DNA of 64,000 nt from Thermoplasmata archaeon (GCA_027365105.1 DAHXNZ010000004.1:30852-94851), one strand, 5' to 3'; positions 46,054-55,207 are shown, counted from the first letter of the stretch. The notes: generated by a model from the sequence alone, not told the origin. A program made the numbers and translations.

Positions 46054-46926
46054 GTGCCGGGCGGCGACGACCTCCCCGTCGTGGACCACCATTGCCACCT
46101 CTCGCCGAACGGCGAGGGAATCCGGGCGGCGGCCCGGTTCCGGCTGGCCGGAGGCACCCACCTCTTCCTCTGCACCCAGAACTACGACCCCGAGCCGCCC
46201 CGCACCCTGGCCGGCTACGCCGCCCAGTTCGAGACCACCCTCGACCTCGCCCGCCGGGTCCGGGTCGAGACCGGCGTGGTCGTCTACCCGGTCCTGGCCC
46301 CCTACCCGATTGATCTCGCGACCGTCGCCTCGCCCCTCGGGCTCACCGGGGCCCTCGATCTCCACTGCCGGGCGCTCGACCTGGCCGGGGCGTTGGTCCG
46401 GGAGCACCGGGCGGTCGCCCTCGGCGAGGTGGGCTGGGCCCACTTTCCGATCGACCCCGAGGTCGACGCCCGGATCCAGACGGCGTTCGACCACGCCCTC
46501 GGCGTCGCCCGGGACGTCGGCTGTCCGGCGGTGGTCCACGGACCGGACCTCGATCCGGCCGGCTTCTCGGCCCTCGCCGAGCGGGCCCGACTCGCCGGCC
46601 TTCCGGAACGCCGGGTCATCAAGCACTACACCCGGGCGCGATGGCCGGAGGCGGATCGGCACGGGATCCCGCCCTCCTATCTGGCCCGGTCGGACACGGT
46701 GCGGGCCGTGCTGATGGATCCGGGGCCCTGGTTCCTGGAAACCGACTTCCTGGACGATCCCCGGCGGCCCGGTGCGGTGCTGGACCTGACCACCGTCCCC
46801 CGCCGGGCCCAGCGGATCCGGGACCACCGGCCGGAGGTCGCCGACCGGCTCTGGATCCCATTCGCCGAGTCGGTCGAGAAGGTCTACGGCCGGCGGCCTT
46901 CGGCCCAGGAGGCGACCGCGCCGTGA
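46054..46926 (+). CDS. TatD-related metal-dependent hydrolase (COG1099-like)
   Basis: Starts at GTG 46054, seven bases after the TBP stop; the frame also extends into TBP. The 290-residue TIM-barrel protein begins with the metal motif VVDHHCHLSPNGEG and continues with FLCTQNYDPEPPRTLAGYAAQFETTL, ALGEVGWAHFP (Glu) and AVVHGPD (His). It then has RRVIKHYTRARWPEA (His) and the late FLETDFLDDPRRPGAVLDLTTVP (Asp), the usual TatD/PHP-like metal set. Nuclease or phosphodiesterase activity is likely. Its stop overlaps the tmk start. Confidence 0.83.
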   Translation: MPGGDDLPVVDHHCHLSPNGEGIRAAARFRLAGGTHLFLCTQNYDPEPPRTLAGYAAQFETTLDLARRVRVETGVVVYPVLAPYPIDLATVASPLGLTGALDLHCRALDLAGALVREHRAVALGEVGWAHFPIDPEVDARIQTAFDHALGVARDVGCPAVVHGPDLDPAGFSALAERARLAGLPERRVIKHYTRARWPEADRHGIPPSYLARSDTVRAVLMDPGPWFLETDFLDDPRRPGAVLDLTTVPRRAQRIRDHRPEVADRLWIPFAESVEKVYGRRPSAQEATAP

Positions 46927-47534
46927 AGCCCCGGGGCCTCCTGGTCGCCCTGGAGGGGATCGACGGGAGCGGGAAGTCGACCCTCGCCCGGCGGCTCGCG
47001 ATCCGGCTGCGGCGCCGGGGGTACTCGGTCCGGCTGCGCCGGGAACCCACCGATCCCGACCTGGGCCGGTGCGCGCAGACGGCCGGGACCACCGATCCCT
47101 GGTCCGGTGCGGTCTACTTTACCGCCGACCGGTTCCGGGCCCGGCCGGGGCTTCTCGCCGACCTCCGCCGGTACGATGTGGTGATTTCGGATCGGTCCTT
47201 CTACTCGACCCTGGCCTACCAGGGCCGTCATCTCGCGGCGGCCCAGCGCCGCCGCCTCCTCCGGTGGACCGCTCGAGTGACCCATCGACCGGAGCTGGTC
47301 CTGTGGATCCGGCTCTCGGCCGAACAGGCGATGGGCCGAATCGCCGCGCGTTCCACGCCGCGGGCTCCGCTCGAAACCGAGCGGCGGCTCCGGGGCGTCG
47401 ATCGGGCCTACCGCCGGCTGGCCCGCCGGTACCGGTTCGTCCCGCTGGACGGGACCCGCCCGCCGTCGGAGATGGCGCGCGCCTCGGTCGAGGCCGTCGC
47501 CCGGCGGCTCGGCCGGCCGCGGGGCCGAACCTGA
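46923..47534 (+). CDS. tmk: Thymidylate kinase
   Basis: A 203-residue enzyme with a GTG start that overlaps the previous stop. The P-loop ALEGIDGSGKSTLARRLA comes first, then the LRREPTDPDLGR 'DR(Y/H)-like' segment and DVVISDRSFYSTLAYQG (DRY motif equivalent). The lid is around GRIAARSTPRAPLETERRL. It makes dTDP from dTMP. The Arg after the P-loop Gly seen in type I enzymes is missing and basic residues are in the lid, as in type II. The end of the gene is Arg-rich. Confidence 0.88.
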   Translation: MKPRGLLVALEGIDGSGKSTLARRLAIRLRRRGYSVRLRREPTDPDLGRCAQTAGTTDPWSGAVYFTADRFRARPGLLADLRRYDVVISDRSFYSTLAYQGRHLAAAQRRRLLRWTARVTHRPELVLWIRLSAEQAMGRIAARSTPRAPLETERRLRGVDRAYRRLARRYRFVPLDGTRPPSEMARASVEAVARRLGRPRGRT

Positions 47535-47563
47535 TAACCCGGGGGCGGTTGGGAGCCGGGAAC

Positions 47564-48715
47564 GTGGCGCGGATCCTCCTGCACGAAGAGACGCTCGATC
47601 CCGCGTTCGTTCCCCCGCGGCTGCCCCACCGGGAGGAGGAGCGGACCCGGCTCTTCCAGCGGTACCGCGACTCGCTCGAGCACGGAGTTCCCCACCACCA
47701 TCTCGTCACGGGCCGGATCGGGAGCGGCAAGACCGCCCTTGCGAAGCGGGTCGGCGCCGACTTGGAGCGGGCGGGTCGCCTCGGTGACGCGCCGTGCCGG
47801 GTCGTCTACGTGAACTGCTGGCGTCGGGCGAGCGACCGGACCGTGCTGCTCGACCTGGTCCACCATCTCGACATCGAGCTCCCGGACCGGGGGTACAGCC
47901 TTGCCGAGATGCTCGACATCTTCGAGCAGGGGCTCCGCCGTCGACCGCACCACTGGGTCGTCATCCTCGACGAGGCGTCGGCGCTGCTCCGACAGGAGAC
48001 GAAACTGATCTACCTCCTCTCCCGCTCGCGCGAAGTCGGACTCGGGTCGATCTCGCTCCTCCTGGTGACCCCCGAGGACATCCTGCCGTTCCTCGACGCG
48101 CCGAGCCGGTCCAGCTTCGGCATCACCCATCGGCTCGAGCTCGCGCCCTACGGCGCCGCCGATCTCACGGACATCCTGGCCGCCCGGGCCGAACTGGCCC
48201 TGCGGCCGGGCGCCTACACCACCGAGACCCTCGGGCAGATCGCTCGCATCGCCGCACCCAACGGGGACGCCCGCTTCGCGCTCGAGCTGCTCACGAATGC
48301 TGCGCAGGCCGCCGAAGCGGCCGGAGCCTCGTCGATCACTTCCGATCATGTCCGGGCGGCCAAAGGTTCGATCTATCCGACGGTCACCGAGAGCCATCTG
48401 GAGGGCCTCAGCACCACGGGGCTCCTCGTTCTGCTGGCGCTCGCCCGGCGGCTCCGGGGAGGGACCCTGACCCTGACGAGCCGTCTCCTCCGGGAGTCCT
48501 ACGGTGAGTTGGCGACGGAGTTCGGCATCGCACCGGTGAGCCGGACGACCTTCTGGCGGGTCCTCCGGGAGCTCGACCAGCTCGGGGTGATCGGCCTCAC
48601 CACCACCGGGTCGGGGGAGTCGGCGTCGGTCACGATGGACGAGATGCCGGCGAGCTTCCTGACCACCCTTATCGAGGAGCGGCTCGCCCGGGACCCTCGG
48701 GTGCCCAAACGCTAA
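47564..48715 (+). CDS. Orc1/Cdc6-family AAA+ replication initiator
   Basis: I chose the GTG at 47564 because a TGATAACC element is about 25 bases upstream. The 383-residue protein has PRLPHREEERTRLFQRY, Walker A VTGRIGSGKTALAKRV, Walker B WVVILDEASALL, sensor-1 SISLLLVTPEDIL and sensor-2 NGDARFALELL. The C-terminal winged helix (about 300-383) includes LYGELATEFGIAPVSRTTFWRVLRELDQLG-like residues. It loads the MCM helicase at origins. The Walker A glycine spacing is normal. No clear origin or ORB repeat lies in the flanking gaps, which are only about 25 bases long. Confidence 0.93.
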   Translation: MARILLHEETLDPAFVPPRLPHREEERTRLFQRYRDSLEHGVPHHHLVTGRIGSGKTALAKRVGADLERAGRLGDAPCRVVYVNCWRRASDRTVLLDLVHHLDIELPDRGYSLAEMLDIFEQGLRRRPHHWVVILDEASALLRQETKLIYLLSRSREVGLGSISLLLVTPEDILPFLDAPSRSSFGITHRLELAPYGAADLTDILAARAELALRPGAYTTETLGQIARIAAPNGDARFALELLTNAAQAAEAAGASSITSDHVRAAKGSIYPTVTESHLEGLSTTGLLVLLALARRLRGGTLTLTSRLLRESYGELATEFGIAPVSRTTFWRVLRELDQLGVIGLTTTGSGESASVTMDEMPASFLTTLIEERLARDPRVPKR

Positions 48716-48739
48716 AGAGGGGGGGCCTCTCGGCCGACC

Positions 48740-49657
48740 GTGTCGGCCGGATCGGGCGTGGTGGATCCGCCTCAGGCCTCGCTGGGTCGGCTCCCGATGT
48801 GGATCCGGACCGGGCTGCCCCGCGGCGACTACGCGTCGGTCGACGCGCTGCTCGGCGAGTTGCGGCTCTCGACGGTCTGCCGCGAGGCCCGCTGCCCGAA
48901 CCGTTCGGAGTGCTGGTCGGCCGGCACGGCCACCCTGATGCTCCTCGGCGCCCAGTGTACGCGGCGCTGCCGGTTCTGCGCGGTGGAGACCCGCTCGCCC
49001 CACGGCGCCGTCGACCGGGACGAACCGTCCCGGGTCGCCGAGGCGGTCGCCCGGTGGGGGCTCGCCTATGTGGTCCTGACCCAGGTCTGCCGGGACGACC
49101 TGGACGACGGCGGCGCGGCGATCCTCGCGGAGACCGTCCGGGCCATCCACGACCGCGCGCCGTCGACCCGGGTCGAGCTGCTCGTCGGTGACCTGGGCGG
49201 GCGGGAGGCGTCGCTCGCGACGGTACTCGAGGCCCGGCCGCAGGTGCTGGCCCACAATGTGGAAACGGTGCGCCGCCTTTCCGGGACGATCCGGGACCGG
49301 CGGGCGGGCTACGATCGGTCGCTGGAACTGCTCCGCCGCGCCCGACAGCAGGGCGACGGGTCGCTGGTCACCAAAAGCTCGATCATGCTGGGGCTCGGCG
49401 AGACCGAAGCGGAGGTCACCGAGACGCTCGCCGATCTCCGGTCGGCGGATGTGGACCTGGTGACCTTCGGGCAGTACCTGAGACCTTCGTCGGACCATCT
49501 GCCGGTCGACCGATTCGTCCCTCCCGCGGAGTTCGACGTGTGGGCCGAGCGGGCCCGGGCCCTCGGCTTTGCCGGGGTGGCCTCCGGCCCGATGGTCCGC
49601 AGTTCCTATCACGCCGACGAGCTGTTCCGTCGGGCCCGCCGGCGACGCGAGGAGTAA
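48740..49657 (+). CDS. lipA: Lipoyl synthase
   Basis: A 305-residue radical SAM enzyme with a GTG start and a GCTAAAGA element 25 bases upstream. It has both clusters: the auxiliary site CREARCPNRSECW (C-x4-C-x5-C) and the radical SAM motif CTRRCRFC. The block VVLTQVCRDDLDDGGA is close to the conserved V-T-S-V-D/N-RDDL-x-DGGA, with Gln and Cys at two usually fixed positions. The C-terminal GPMVRSSYHADEL holds the serine ligand of the auxiliary cluster. It inserts sulfur into octanoyl groups of lipoyl proteins. A membrane gene follows at once. Confidence 0.94.
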   Translation: MSAGSGVVDPPQASLGRLPMWIRTGLPRGDYASVDALLGELRLSTVCREARCPNRSECWSAGTATLMLLGAQCTRRCRFCAVETRSPHGAVDRDEPSRVAEAVARWGLAYVVLTQVCRDDLDDGGAAILAETVRAIHDRAPSTRVELLVGDLGGREASLATVLEARPQVLAHNVETVRRLSGTIRDRRAGYDRSLELLRRARQQGDGSLVTKSSIMLGLGETEAEVTETLADLRSADVDLVTFGQYLRPSSDHLPVDRFVPPAEFDVWAERARALGFAGVASGPMVRSSYHADELFRRARRRREE

Positions 49658-49660
49658 CGC

Positions 49661-50029
49661 ATGGCGAAGAAGGTCCGTAAGCGCCCGGAGGAAGACGAGC
49701 CGTCGAAGATCTTCGAGTTCCCGGTCTTCGACGATGTCGGGTTCGTGACCCACGAGTTCGAGCTGACCTCTGCGACCGCCCTCGGCGGACTCTTCGCGCT
49801 GGTCGAAGGGCTGATCTCGTGGGCCTTCAGCGTCGCGGGCCTTCCGTGGTACGCGGCCGCCATCGTGGCGCCCGCCCTCATCATCGCTTCCCCCTTCGTG
49901 ATTCTCCGGATCCGGTACCAGGCCCGGGACTATACCAAGGGCGACTGGGCCGGGATCATCATGATCCAGCTCTTCGGGTGGCTCGCGCTCTGGTTCCTCT
50001 TCCTGAACCTCTCGCCCCACGCATTCTAA
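49661..50029 (+). CDS. Small archaeal membrane protein
   Basis: A 122-residue protein that starts three bases after lipA stops. A basic/acidic N-terminus with MAKKVRKRPEEDEPSKIFEFPVFDDVGFVTHEFEL is followed by three hydrophobic segments, about residues 40-60, 64-82 and 97-117. No catalytic residue or metal motif stands out. The N-terminal KxFEFPxFDxxxFxxHE pattern looks conserved-like, but I cannot name the family. It may be cotranscribed with lipA. Confidence 0.75.
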   Translation: MAKKVRKRPEEDEPSKIFEFPVFDDVGFVTHEFELTSATALGGLFALVEGLISWAFSVAGLPWYAAAIVAPALIIASPFVILRIRYQARDYTKGDWAGIIMIQLFGWLALWFLFLNLSPHAF

Positions 50030-50108
50030 ACCCGAGGCCGTCCCGAACCCGGTCTCGGGGGCCGGCCGGCGGAGATCCGGCGGCCCCCGATCGCGCCGAG
50101 GACGGCGG

Positions 50109-51524
50109 TCAGTGGCTTCGCCAGGGGAGCCGCTTCGCGAGCAGGTCGGCGAGCGCCCACTCGAGGGGTTCCGACGCGGTGACCTCGGCGAGAGGGTGGA
50201 CCGTCGCCGACCGCTGGCGGGCCGTATCCAGGTCCCGGCCGAGGGAGAGGGTGGGCAGGAGGGCCTGGAGCACCGCCTCGAGGCCCCGGGTCTCCCGTCG
50301 CGTCTCGACCGCCAGCTTGCCGTCCGGCCGGAGGTACGGGCCCTGCAGCAGTTCTCCGCTCCGCTCCGCCCACTTGCCCAGGAACTCGCCGACCCGGTCG
50401 ATTCCCGGAGGGGGGCCCTCCCGGATCCGGAGCGCCGGGCGCTCCGCCCCGGCCGTCTCCAGCACGACGACGACCCGGGAGCCGCCCGCGGCCCCGGCCG
50501 CGCCGAGGACCGAGAATCCTTCCCGCTCGAGCGCTTCGCGCATCACCCGCGCGGCCCGGGAGATCTGGGGGTAGAGGGTGTCGTCGACCACGGCGGGATC
50601 CCGGGGGAGTTCGACCACGGCCACATGGGTCCCCCGCAGCTCGCTCCGGCGCCGGGCCTCCTCGAGCGGAAGCCGGGGGGCCTGGTAGGGCACGAACCAG
50701 GTCTCGGAAGGGCAGCTGAGGTACTCCCGGGCGGCCAGGATGAAGAGGCCCAGATGGGCCCGGGACAGGGCGGAGGCCACGTTGCGTCCGGGATCCACCG
50801 GGTCCGGCAGAATGAGCGCGACCTCTCCCGGCAGCCTCGGGGGGTCCCGGGACGGGGCGTCGAGACGGGTGGGGATCGACCAGCGGCGGGCCGCCTCAAG
50901 CAGGCGCCGGAGGGTGCCGAAGCGCAGGATCAGGAGCTCCACGAGGTAGCCCGAGAAACCCTCCGTCCGGGCCTCGGAGCCGAGGATCCCGAGTCCGCGG
51001 AGGAACTGCTTGGTGAGCCGGACCTGGCCGACCATCTCCGGGGTCTGGCGGGCGGCCAGGTACTCCTGGTGGAAGGGGGTCCGGTCGACGGCCGAGATCG
51101 GCCGGGACGGGTCGTCGATCGCGTAGCCCGGCACCGCCTCGACCCGGAAGCCCTCGAAGTCGCCTCGAAGGTAGGGGTGTTCCGCATACCTCTGCTCGGG
51201 CTGGGTGACCAGCTCCCGGCCCACCGCCAGCCCCTCCTCGGCCAGGACCGGCCGGGGGGTATCGGGAGGGTAAAGGAGGAAGAGGTCGATGTCCAGCCGG
51301 TCGGCGATGAAGGTGCCCCGCGCCGCGCTGCCGGCGACGAGCGCCCGGACCAGCGGCCGTCCGCGGGACCGGGCAATGGTCTCGGCCCGTTCGACGAGCG
51401 TGCGGCGGACCCGATCGACCCGAGCCATCAGGTCCGCGGAGGGGGAGATCCGCTCGAGGACCTGCCGTTCGATCCGATCGGTGACTGCCGGCGGGGACTC
51501 CTCCGGGGGCGACGGCTCGGCCAT
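50109..51524 (-). CDS. cca: CCA tRNA nucleotidyltransferase, class I (archaeal)
   Basis: The frame is open far upstream, but the ATG at 51524 fits the family and a weak TATA. The 471-residue protein has the nucleotidyltransferase motif VAGSAARGTFIADRLDIDLFLLYP (about residues 62-85), HPYLRGDFEGFRVEAVPGYAI and KQFLRGLGILGSEARTEGFSGYLVELLIL. The class I central and tail domains include FVPYQAPRLPLEEARRRSELRGTHV. It adds CCA to tRNA 3' ends, which is needed here because the tRNA-Leu gene in this window does not encode CCA. Confidence 0.94.
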   Translation of the reverse strand: MAEPSPPEESPPAVTDRIERQVLERISPSADLMARVDRVRRTLVERAETIARSRGRPLVRALVAGSAARGTFIADRLDIDLFLLYPPDTPRPVLAEEGLAVGRELVTQPEQRYAEHPYLRGDFEGFRVEAVPGYAIDDPSRPISAVDRTPFHQEYLAARQTPEMVGQVRLTKQFLRGLGILGSEARTEGFSGYLVELLILRFGTLRRLLEAARRWSIPTRLDAPSRDPPRLPGEVALILPDPVDPGRNVASALSRAHLGLFILAAREYLSCPSETWFVPYQAPRLPLEEARRRSELRGTHVAVVELPRDPAVVDDTLYPQISRAARVMREALEREGFSVLGAAGAAGGSRVVVVLETAGAERPALRIREGPPPGIDRVGEFLGKWAERSGELLQGPYLRPDGKLAVETRRETRGLEAVLQALLPTLSLGRDLDTARQRSATVHPLAEVTASEPLEWALADLLAKRLPWRSH

Positions 51525-51614
51525 CGCGTTGGGCACGCTCCGGGGCGCATGAAAGGTTGCCGTCGGGGGGGAGTTGGCGCTAAGGGCGGGCCGGTCCTGG
51601 CTGGGGCAGGGGCC

Positions 51615-52721
51615 ATGGCGACCCACGATCCATTGTTCGAGCCGCTCCCGGACGGCAAGGTCCGATGCACCGCCTGTGCCCGGTACTGCACCCTCCCCGA
51701 GGGAGCCCGGGGGTTCTGCTTCGTCCGGCAGAACGTCGGGGGCCGGCTCGAGCTTCTCACCTACGGGCGGGTGGCGGCCCTCCAGGTCGATCCGGTCGAG
51801 AAGAAGCCGCTCGCCCACTACCGCCCCGGGACCCGGGTGCTTTCGCTCGGGACCTCCGGGTGCAACTGGCGCTGCCAGTACTGTCAGAACTGGGAGATCT
51901 CGCAGGAGCGCGAAGTGGCCGGCCGCCCGCTCGCCCCGGCCGACGCGATCCGCCTCGCGATCCGGCACGGCTGCTCCGGGGTCACCTTCACCTACAACGA
52001 ACCGGCGATCTTCGCGGAGTACGCCCGGGACATCATGCGGGCGGCCCACGGGGCCGGGCTCTTCACGAGCTTCGTGACCAACGGCTACCTCTCCCCGGAG
52101 GCCCTGGAGTTCCTTCACGGAGACCTCGACGCCATCAGCATCGACTTCAAGGGGAGCGGAGCGGCCGGATTCCTCCGAAAATACGTGGCGGCCAAGGGCC
52201 CCGGCCCGATCTTCGAGACCATGGAGACGCTGCGCCGTGAGGGGGTCCACGTCGAGGTGACCGATCTGATTGTCCCCCAGGTCGGAGAGGACCCCGAGGC
52301 GCTCCGAGAGCTGGCCCGCCGGATCGGGCAGCGGCTCGGGCCCGAAACCCCCCTCCACCTGCTGCGCTGGCACCCCGATTACCGCATGCTCGACCTGCCG
52401 CCGACCCCACTCCCAACCCTCGAGCGTCTCCACGCGATTGCCCGCTCGGAAGGACTCCAGTTCGTCTACCTGGGCAACGTCGGCCGCCACCCCCTCGGCC
52501 ACACCTACTGCCCGAACTGCGGGGCGTGCGTGGTGGAACGCGAGGGATTCGCCCTGAGGTCATGGGAGCTGACCGAATCGAATGCGTGCCGACGCTGCGG
52601 CGCGCAGCTTCCGATCGTCGGGCGGCCCCCGGAGCGGTACGTCCCGGTCGGCCCCCGGCCGATCTCCGAACCCTGGGTCGGCTCCGGGCGTCTCCCCGGT
52701 CCGGGCCGGCGCGGGGGGTAG
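51615..52721 (+). CDS. amrS: AmrS-type radical SAM enzyme (AmmeMemoRadiSam system)
   Basis: I chose the ATG at 51615 because GCGCTAAGG is about 25 bases upstream. The 368-residue protein opens with an extra Cys-rich motif CTACARYCTLPEGARGFCFVRQN, then GTSGCNWRCQYCQNWEIS, whose CxxxCxxC is the radical SAM cluster. It continues with TFTYNEPAIFAEY and DAISIDFKG. It ends with a zinc ribbon (YCPNCGACVVE...CRRCGAQLP). These are the features of AmmeMemoRadiSam radical SAM proteins. The partners AMMECR1 and MEMO1 are not in the window. Its reaction is uncertain. Confidence 0.87.
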   Translation: MATHDPLFEPLPDGKVRCTACARYCTLPEGARGFCFVRQNVGGRLELLTYGRVAALQVDPVEKKPLAHYRPGTRVLSLGTSGCNWRCQYCQNWEISQEREVAGRPLAPADAIRLAIRHGCSGVTFTYNEPAIFAEYARDIMRAAHGAGLFTSFVTNGYLSPEALEFLHGDLDAISIDFKGSGAAGFLRKYVAAKGPGPIFETMETLRREGVHVEVTDLIVPQVGEDPEALRELARRIGQRLGPETPLHLLRWHPDYRMLDLPPTPLPTLERLHAIARSEGLQFVYLGNVGRHPLGHTYCPNCGACVVEREGFALRSWELTESNACRRCGAQLPIVGRPPERYVPVGPRPISEPWVGSGRLPGPGRRGG

Positions 52722-52727
52722 CCCCCC

Positions 52728-53729
52728 GTGCGGCGCGAGGGGGCGATCGCGGCCCTTGGTTTCCTGCTGGTCGTCGTGGCGTGGGGGTTCAACTATCCGT
52801 TCCTCCGGCTCGGCACCGAGTTCGCCCTCCCGGCCTTCCTGTTCTTCCTGCGGGCCCTCGCCGGCCTCCTGTTCGTGATCCCGCTCCTTCGGGGGCTCGG
52901 CTGGCAGGTCGCGCTCCCCCGACGGCAGGTCGTTCGGGCCCTCGCTATCGGGGCCATCGGGTACGGGGCGTTCTTCCTCTTCTGGGGATATGCCGCGGCC
53001 GGGGTCCCGCCCGGCGAGGCCAGCGTGTTCATCTATCTCTTCCCGATCTGGGTGCTCCTGCTATCGGTCCCGCTCCTCGGTCAACGACCCCTCCCCCTCC
53101 AGCTCGCGGGGGTTTTCCTCGGGTTCGGCGGCGTCGTGCTCGTGGCCGGGGTGGGAACCCGGGCGCTCGGGGGCAGCCCGGGCGATCTCCTTCTGCTGAC
53201 CGCGGCCGGGGCCTGCTGGGCGATCGGAACGGTCCTCAGCAAGCGGGCCTTCGGCCGGTTCGAGATGGTGACCGCCAACGCGTGGCAGCTGGCGGCCGGA
53301 ACCGCGGTTCTCGGCGGGGTCGGCTTCGCCACCGAGCCGTGGGGTTCGATCCAGTGGACCGGGGACCTCCTCGTGGTGGTGGCCTGGTCCGGGATCCTGG
53401 GAACCGGGGCGGCCTACCTGATTTGGTACTACCTGCTCGCCCACAACTCGGCAGGTCCGCTGAGCGCGTTTACGTTCCTGGTCGTTGTCGTGGCGTGGGT
53501 CGGATCGATCACCCTGTTCCAGGAATCGATCGATCCCGTCCAAGTGGCCGGGGTCGCCTTGATCCTGATTGCCTTGTATCTGGTGGGTCGAGGGGGGACC
53601 CGGGAGCCCGCACGGCCGCCCGAGGGCCTCCGCCCCGGCCCGGAATACGGTCAGTCCCGGCCGGGGGAAACCCGTATCCACGACAGGAGTTTGTCCGAGT
53701 GCTCCGGCGAGGAGAGGATAATCGCGTAG
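52728..53729 (+). CDS. EamA/DMT-family transporter
   Basis: A 333-residue integral membrane protein with a GTG start and ten predicted transmembrane helices in two repeats of five, the EamA architecture. The first repeat opens FLLVVVAWGFNYPFLRLG, and the second has GACWAIGTVLSKRAFGRFEMVTANAWQLAAG. It ends with a hydrophilic, basic tail. DMT transporters export or import metabolites; the substrate cannot be predicted. It starts six bases after amrS and its 3' end overlaps the convergent K+ channel by 79 bases, unusually long for two real genes. Confidence 0.88.
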   Translation: MRREGAIAALGFLLVVVAWGFNYPFLRLGTEFALPAFLFFLRALAGLLFVIPLLRGLGWQVALPRRQVVRALAIGAIGYGAFFLFWGYAAAGVPPGEASVFIYLFPIWVLLLSVPLLGQRPLPLQLAGVFLGFGGVVLVAGVGTRALGGSPGDLLLLTAAGACWAIGTVLSKRAFGRFEMVTANAWQLAAGTAVLGGVGFATEPWGSIQWTGDLLVVVAWSGILGTGAAYLIWYYLLAHNSAGPLSAFTFLVVVVAWVGSITLFQESIDPVQVAGVALILIALYLVGRGGTREPARPPEGLRPGPEYGQSRPGETRIHDRSLSECSGEERIIA

Positions 53730-54760
53730 TCGCCGGGTCGGAACTGAGTCTCGATCGGGGGTCCGATCGTCACGGTGTAGGCGGCGTCCCGCCGCGCGGC
53801 ATCCTTCGTGGTGGCGGGGTAGGCCCTCCCGACGAGGATCGCCCCGGTCTCGACCCGGACGATCCGGGCGGCCTCGTCGAACGGCCGGCCCGCCAGCGGG
53901 CTGCGCTCCCCGACCAAAAACTGCTCCAGCGCCGGCCCGTAGGCGGTCGTGGTGAAGACGTCGATCACCTTGGCCACCTCCGGCTGGAGCGCCGCGGCCG
54001 ACACGAGGCGGCCCCCCATCTCGGAAGGGCTGATGACCCAGGTGACCCCGGCGGCCTGCAGGGTCTCCTTGAGTTGCTCCCGAAGGACTGCCACCACGAT
54101 CCGGAGCCCCGGGCAGAGTTCCTTCAGGATGAGCGCCGTCATCACATTCCGGGCGTCGTCATCGCTGGCCACGATCGCTTCGCGGGCCTCGCGGATGTTC
54201 AGCAGGGCGAGGGAGGTCCGCTCCGAGTAGTCGCCGAAGGCGACGAAGATGTCCGATTCTCGGGACGGGGAGAGGGTTCGACCATTCGCATGGCGGGCCT
54301 CCCGGAGAAAACTGGTGATGAACGTCCGGATCTCCGCAAGGTTCTCCTGCCGCCGGGTCATGATCGCCACCTTCCGGCCCTGGAGCAGGAGTTCCTGGAG
54401 GGCCGCCTTCGAGACCGGTGTCCACCCCAGGAGCAGGGTGTGGCCACTCATCCGGGTTCCATCTACGCCGAGCAACTCTTCCTCCTTCACCTGCAGTGAG
54501 ATGAGGGTGATATTGGAGACGGTATACCCGACGATGCCGATCGTGGCGATCATGAGGATCATGGCAAAGCCGCGGGCGTACCAGTTGGACGGGGTCACAT
54601 CACCGTAGCCGACGGTCGAGAGGGTCGTGAGGGCCCAGTAGATGCTGGTGGGCAGCGACGTCGGCTCCGTCAGCATGAACCCGATGACGGAGAAGAAGAA
54701 GACTCCCAAGATGACCGCCAGGAGCTTCCAGACCCGAAGCAAAACCCGCGATATGCGCAT
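53651..54760 (-). CDS. Potassium channel with RCK domains (MthK-like)
   Basis: A 369-residue protein. Two membrane helices (about residues 10-30 and 63-86) flank the pore loop TSIYWALTTLSTVGYGDVTP, with selectivity filter TVGYGD. The cytoplasmic part has an RCK/TrkA-N-like domain (GHTLLLGWTPVSKAALQEL through FGDYSERTSLALLN...) and a second, C-terminal RCK/TrkA-C region (GERSPLAGRPFDEAARIVRVETGAILVGR). It should form a ligand-gated potassium channel. A GTTTTACC element lies about 25 bases upstream. The 3' end lies inside the end of the EamA gene on the other strand. Confidence 0.93.
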   Translation of the reverse strand: MRISRVLLRVWKLLAVILGVFFFSVIGFMLTEPTSLPTSIYWALTTLSTVGYGDVTPSNWYARGFAMILMIATIGIVGYTVSNITLISLQVKEEELLGVDGTRMSGHTLLLGWTPVSKAALQELLLQGRKVAIMTRRQENLAEIRTFITSFLREARHANGRTLSPSRESDIFVAFGDYSERTSLALLNIREAREAIVASDDDARNVMTALILKELCPGLRIVVAVLREQLKETLQAAGVTWVISPSEMGGRLVSAAALQPEVAKVIDVFTTTAYGPALEQFLVGERSPLAGRPFDEAARIVRVETGAILVGRAYPATTKDAARRDAAYTVTIGPPIETQFRPGDYAIILSSPEHSDKLLSWIRVSPGRD

Positions 54761-55207
54761 CGGCCGAAGAGGCTCCCCGGAGGTAAAACCCTTGGTGTCG
54801 TGTGGATCCGGCCCGTCGATCTCCCCATGGCTTCAGGGGAAGGCAAGGGCTCGATCCCGTAGGGTTCGATCCCTCGCGGCACCCCGGCCACGGCCTGGTG
54901 ATGACCCTCGAGCCGTCGCCAGCCTCCGTTGGTCACGGGACCCTCCACGGGAAGGGTGGCCGTTCGGGTGAGGTTCCGGAATCCGGCGCTCCGACCCGGA
55001 TGCGGGGAGAGCCTCGTGCGGACCCGGGGGCAGGCCACGGCGAGCCCGCTCACGAGGGGATAGGGGCTGTCGGGGTCCACCCCAAGCCAATCTGGATCCG
55101 GACGGGCTAAGGCCGCCCGAGGCCGTCCAGCTCAGACGTGAGAGCGGGCGAGAGAATGGAAGATACCGGGGCTATGATCGTTCCACCACCGGTTGCGTTT
55201 CGCGGGG
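54761..55207. other. Intergenic region
   Basis: This 447-base stretch has the promoter of the channel gene at its left end. Small frames on both strands are Pro/Arg/Gly-rich and unsupported. I see no RNA gene or repeat. Confidence 0.5.

Noticed and set aside
47535-47563. Replication origin next to cdc6
   Set aside because: The gap is only 29 bases, with no AT-rich unwinding region and no repeated ORB-like motif.
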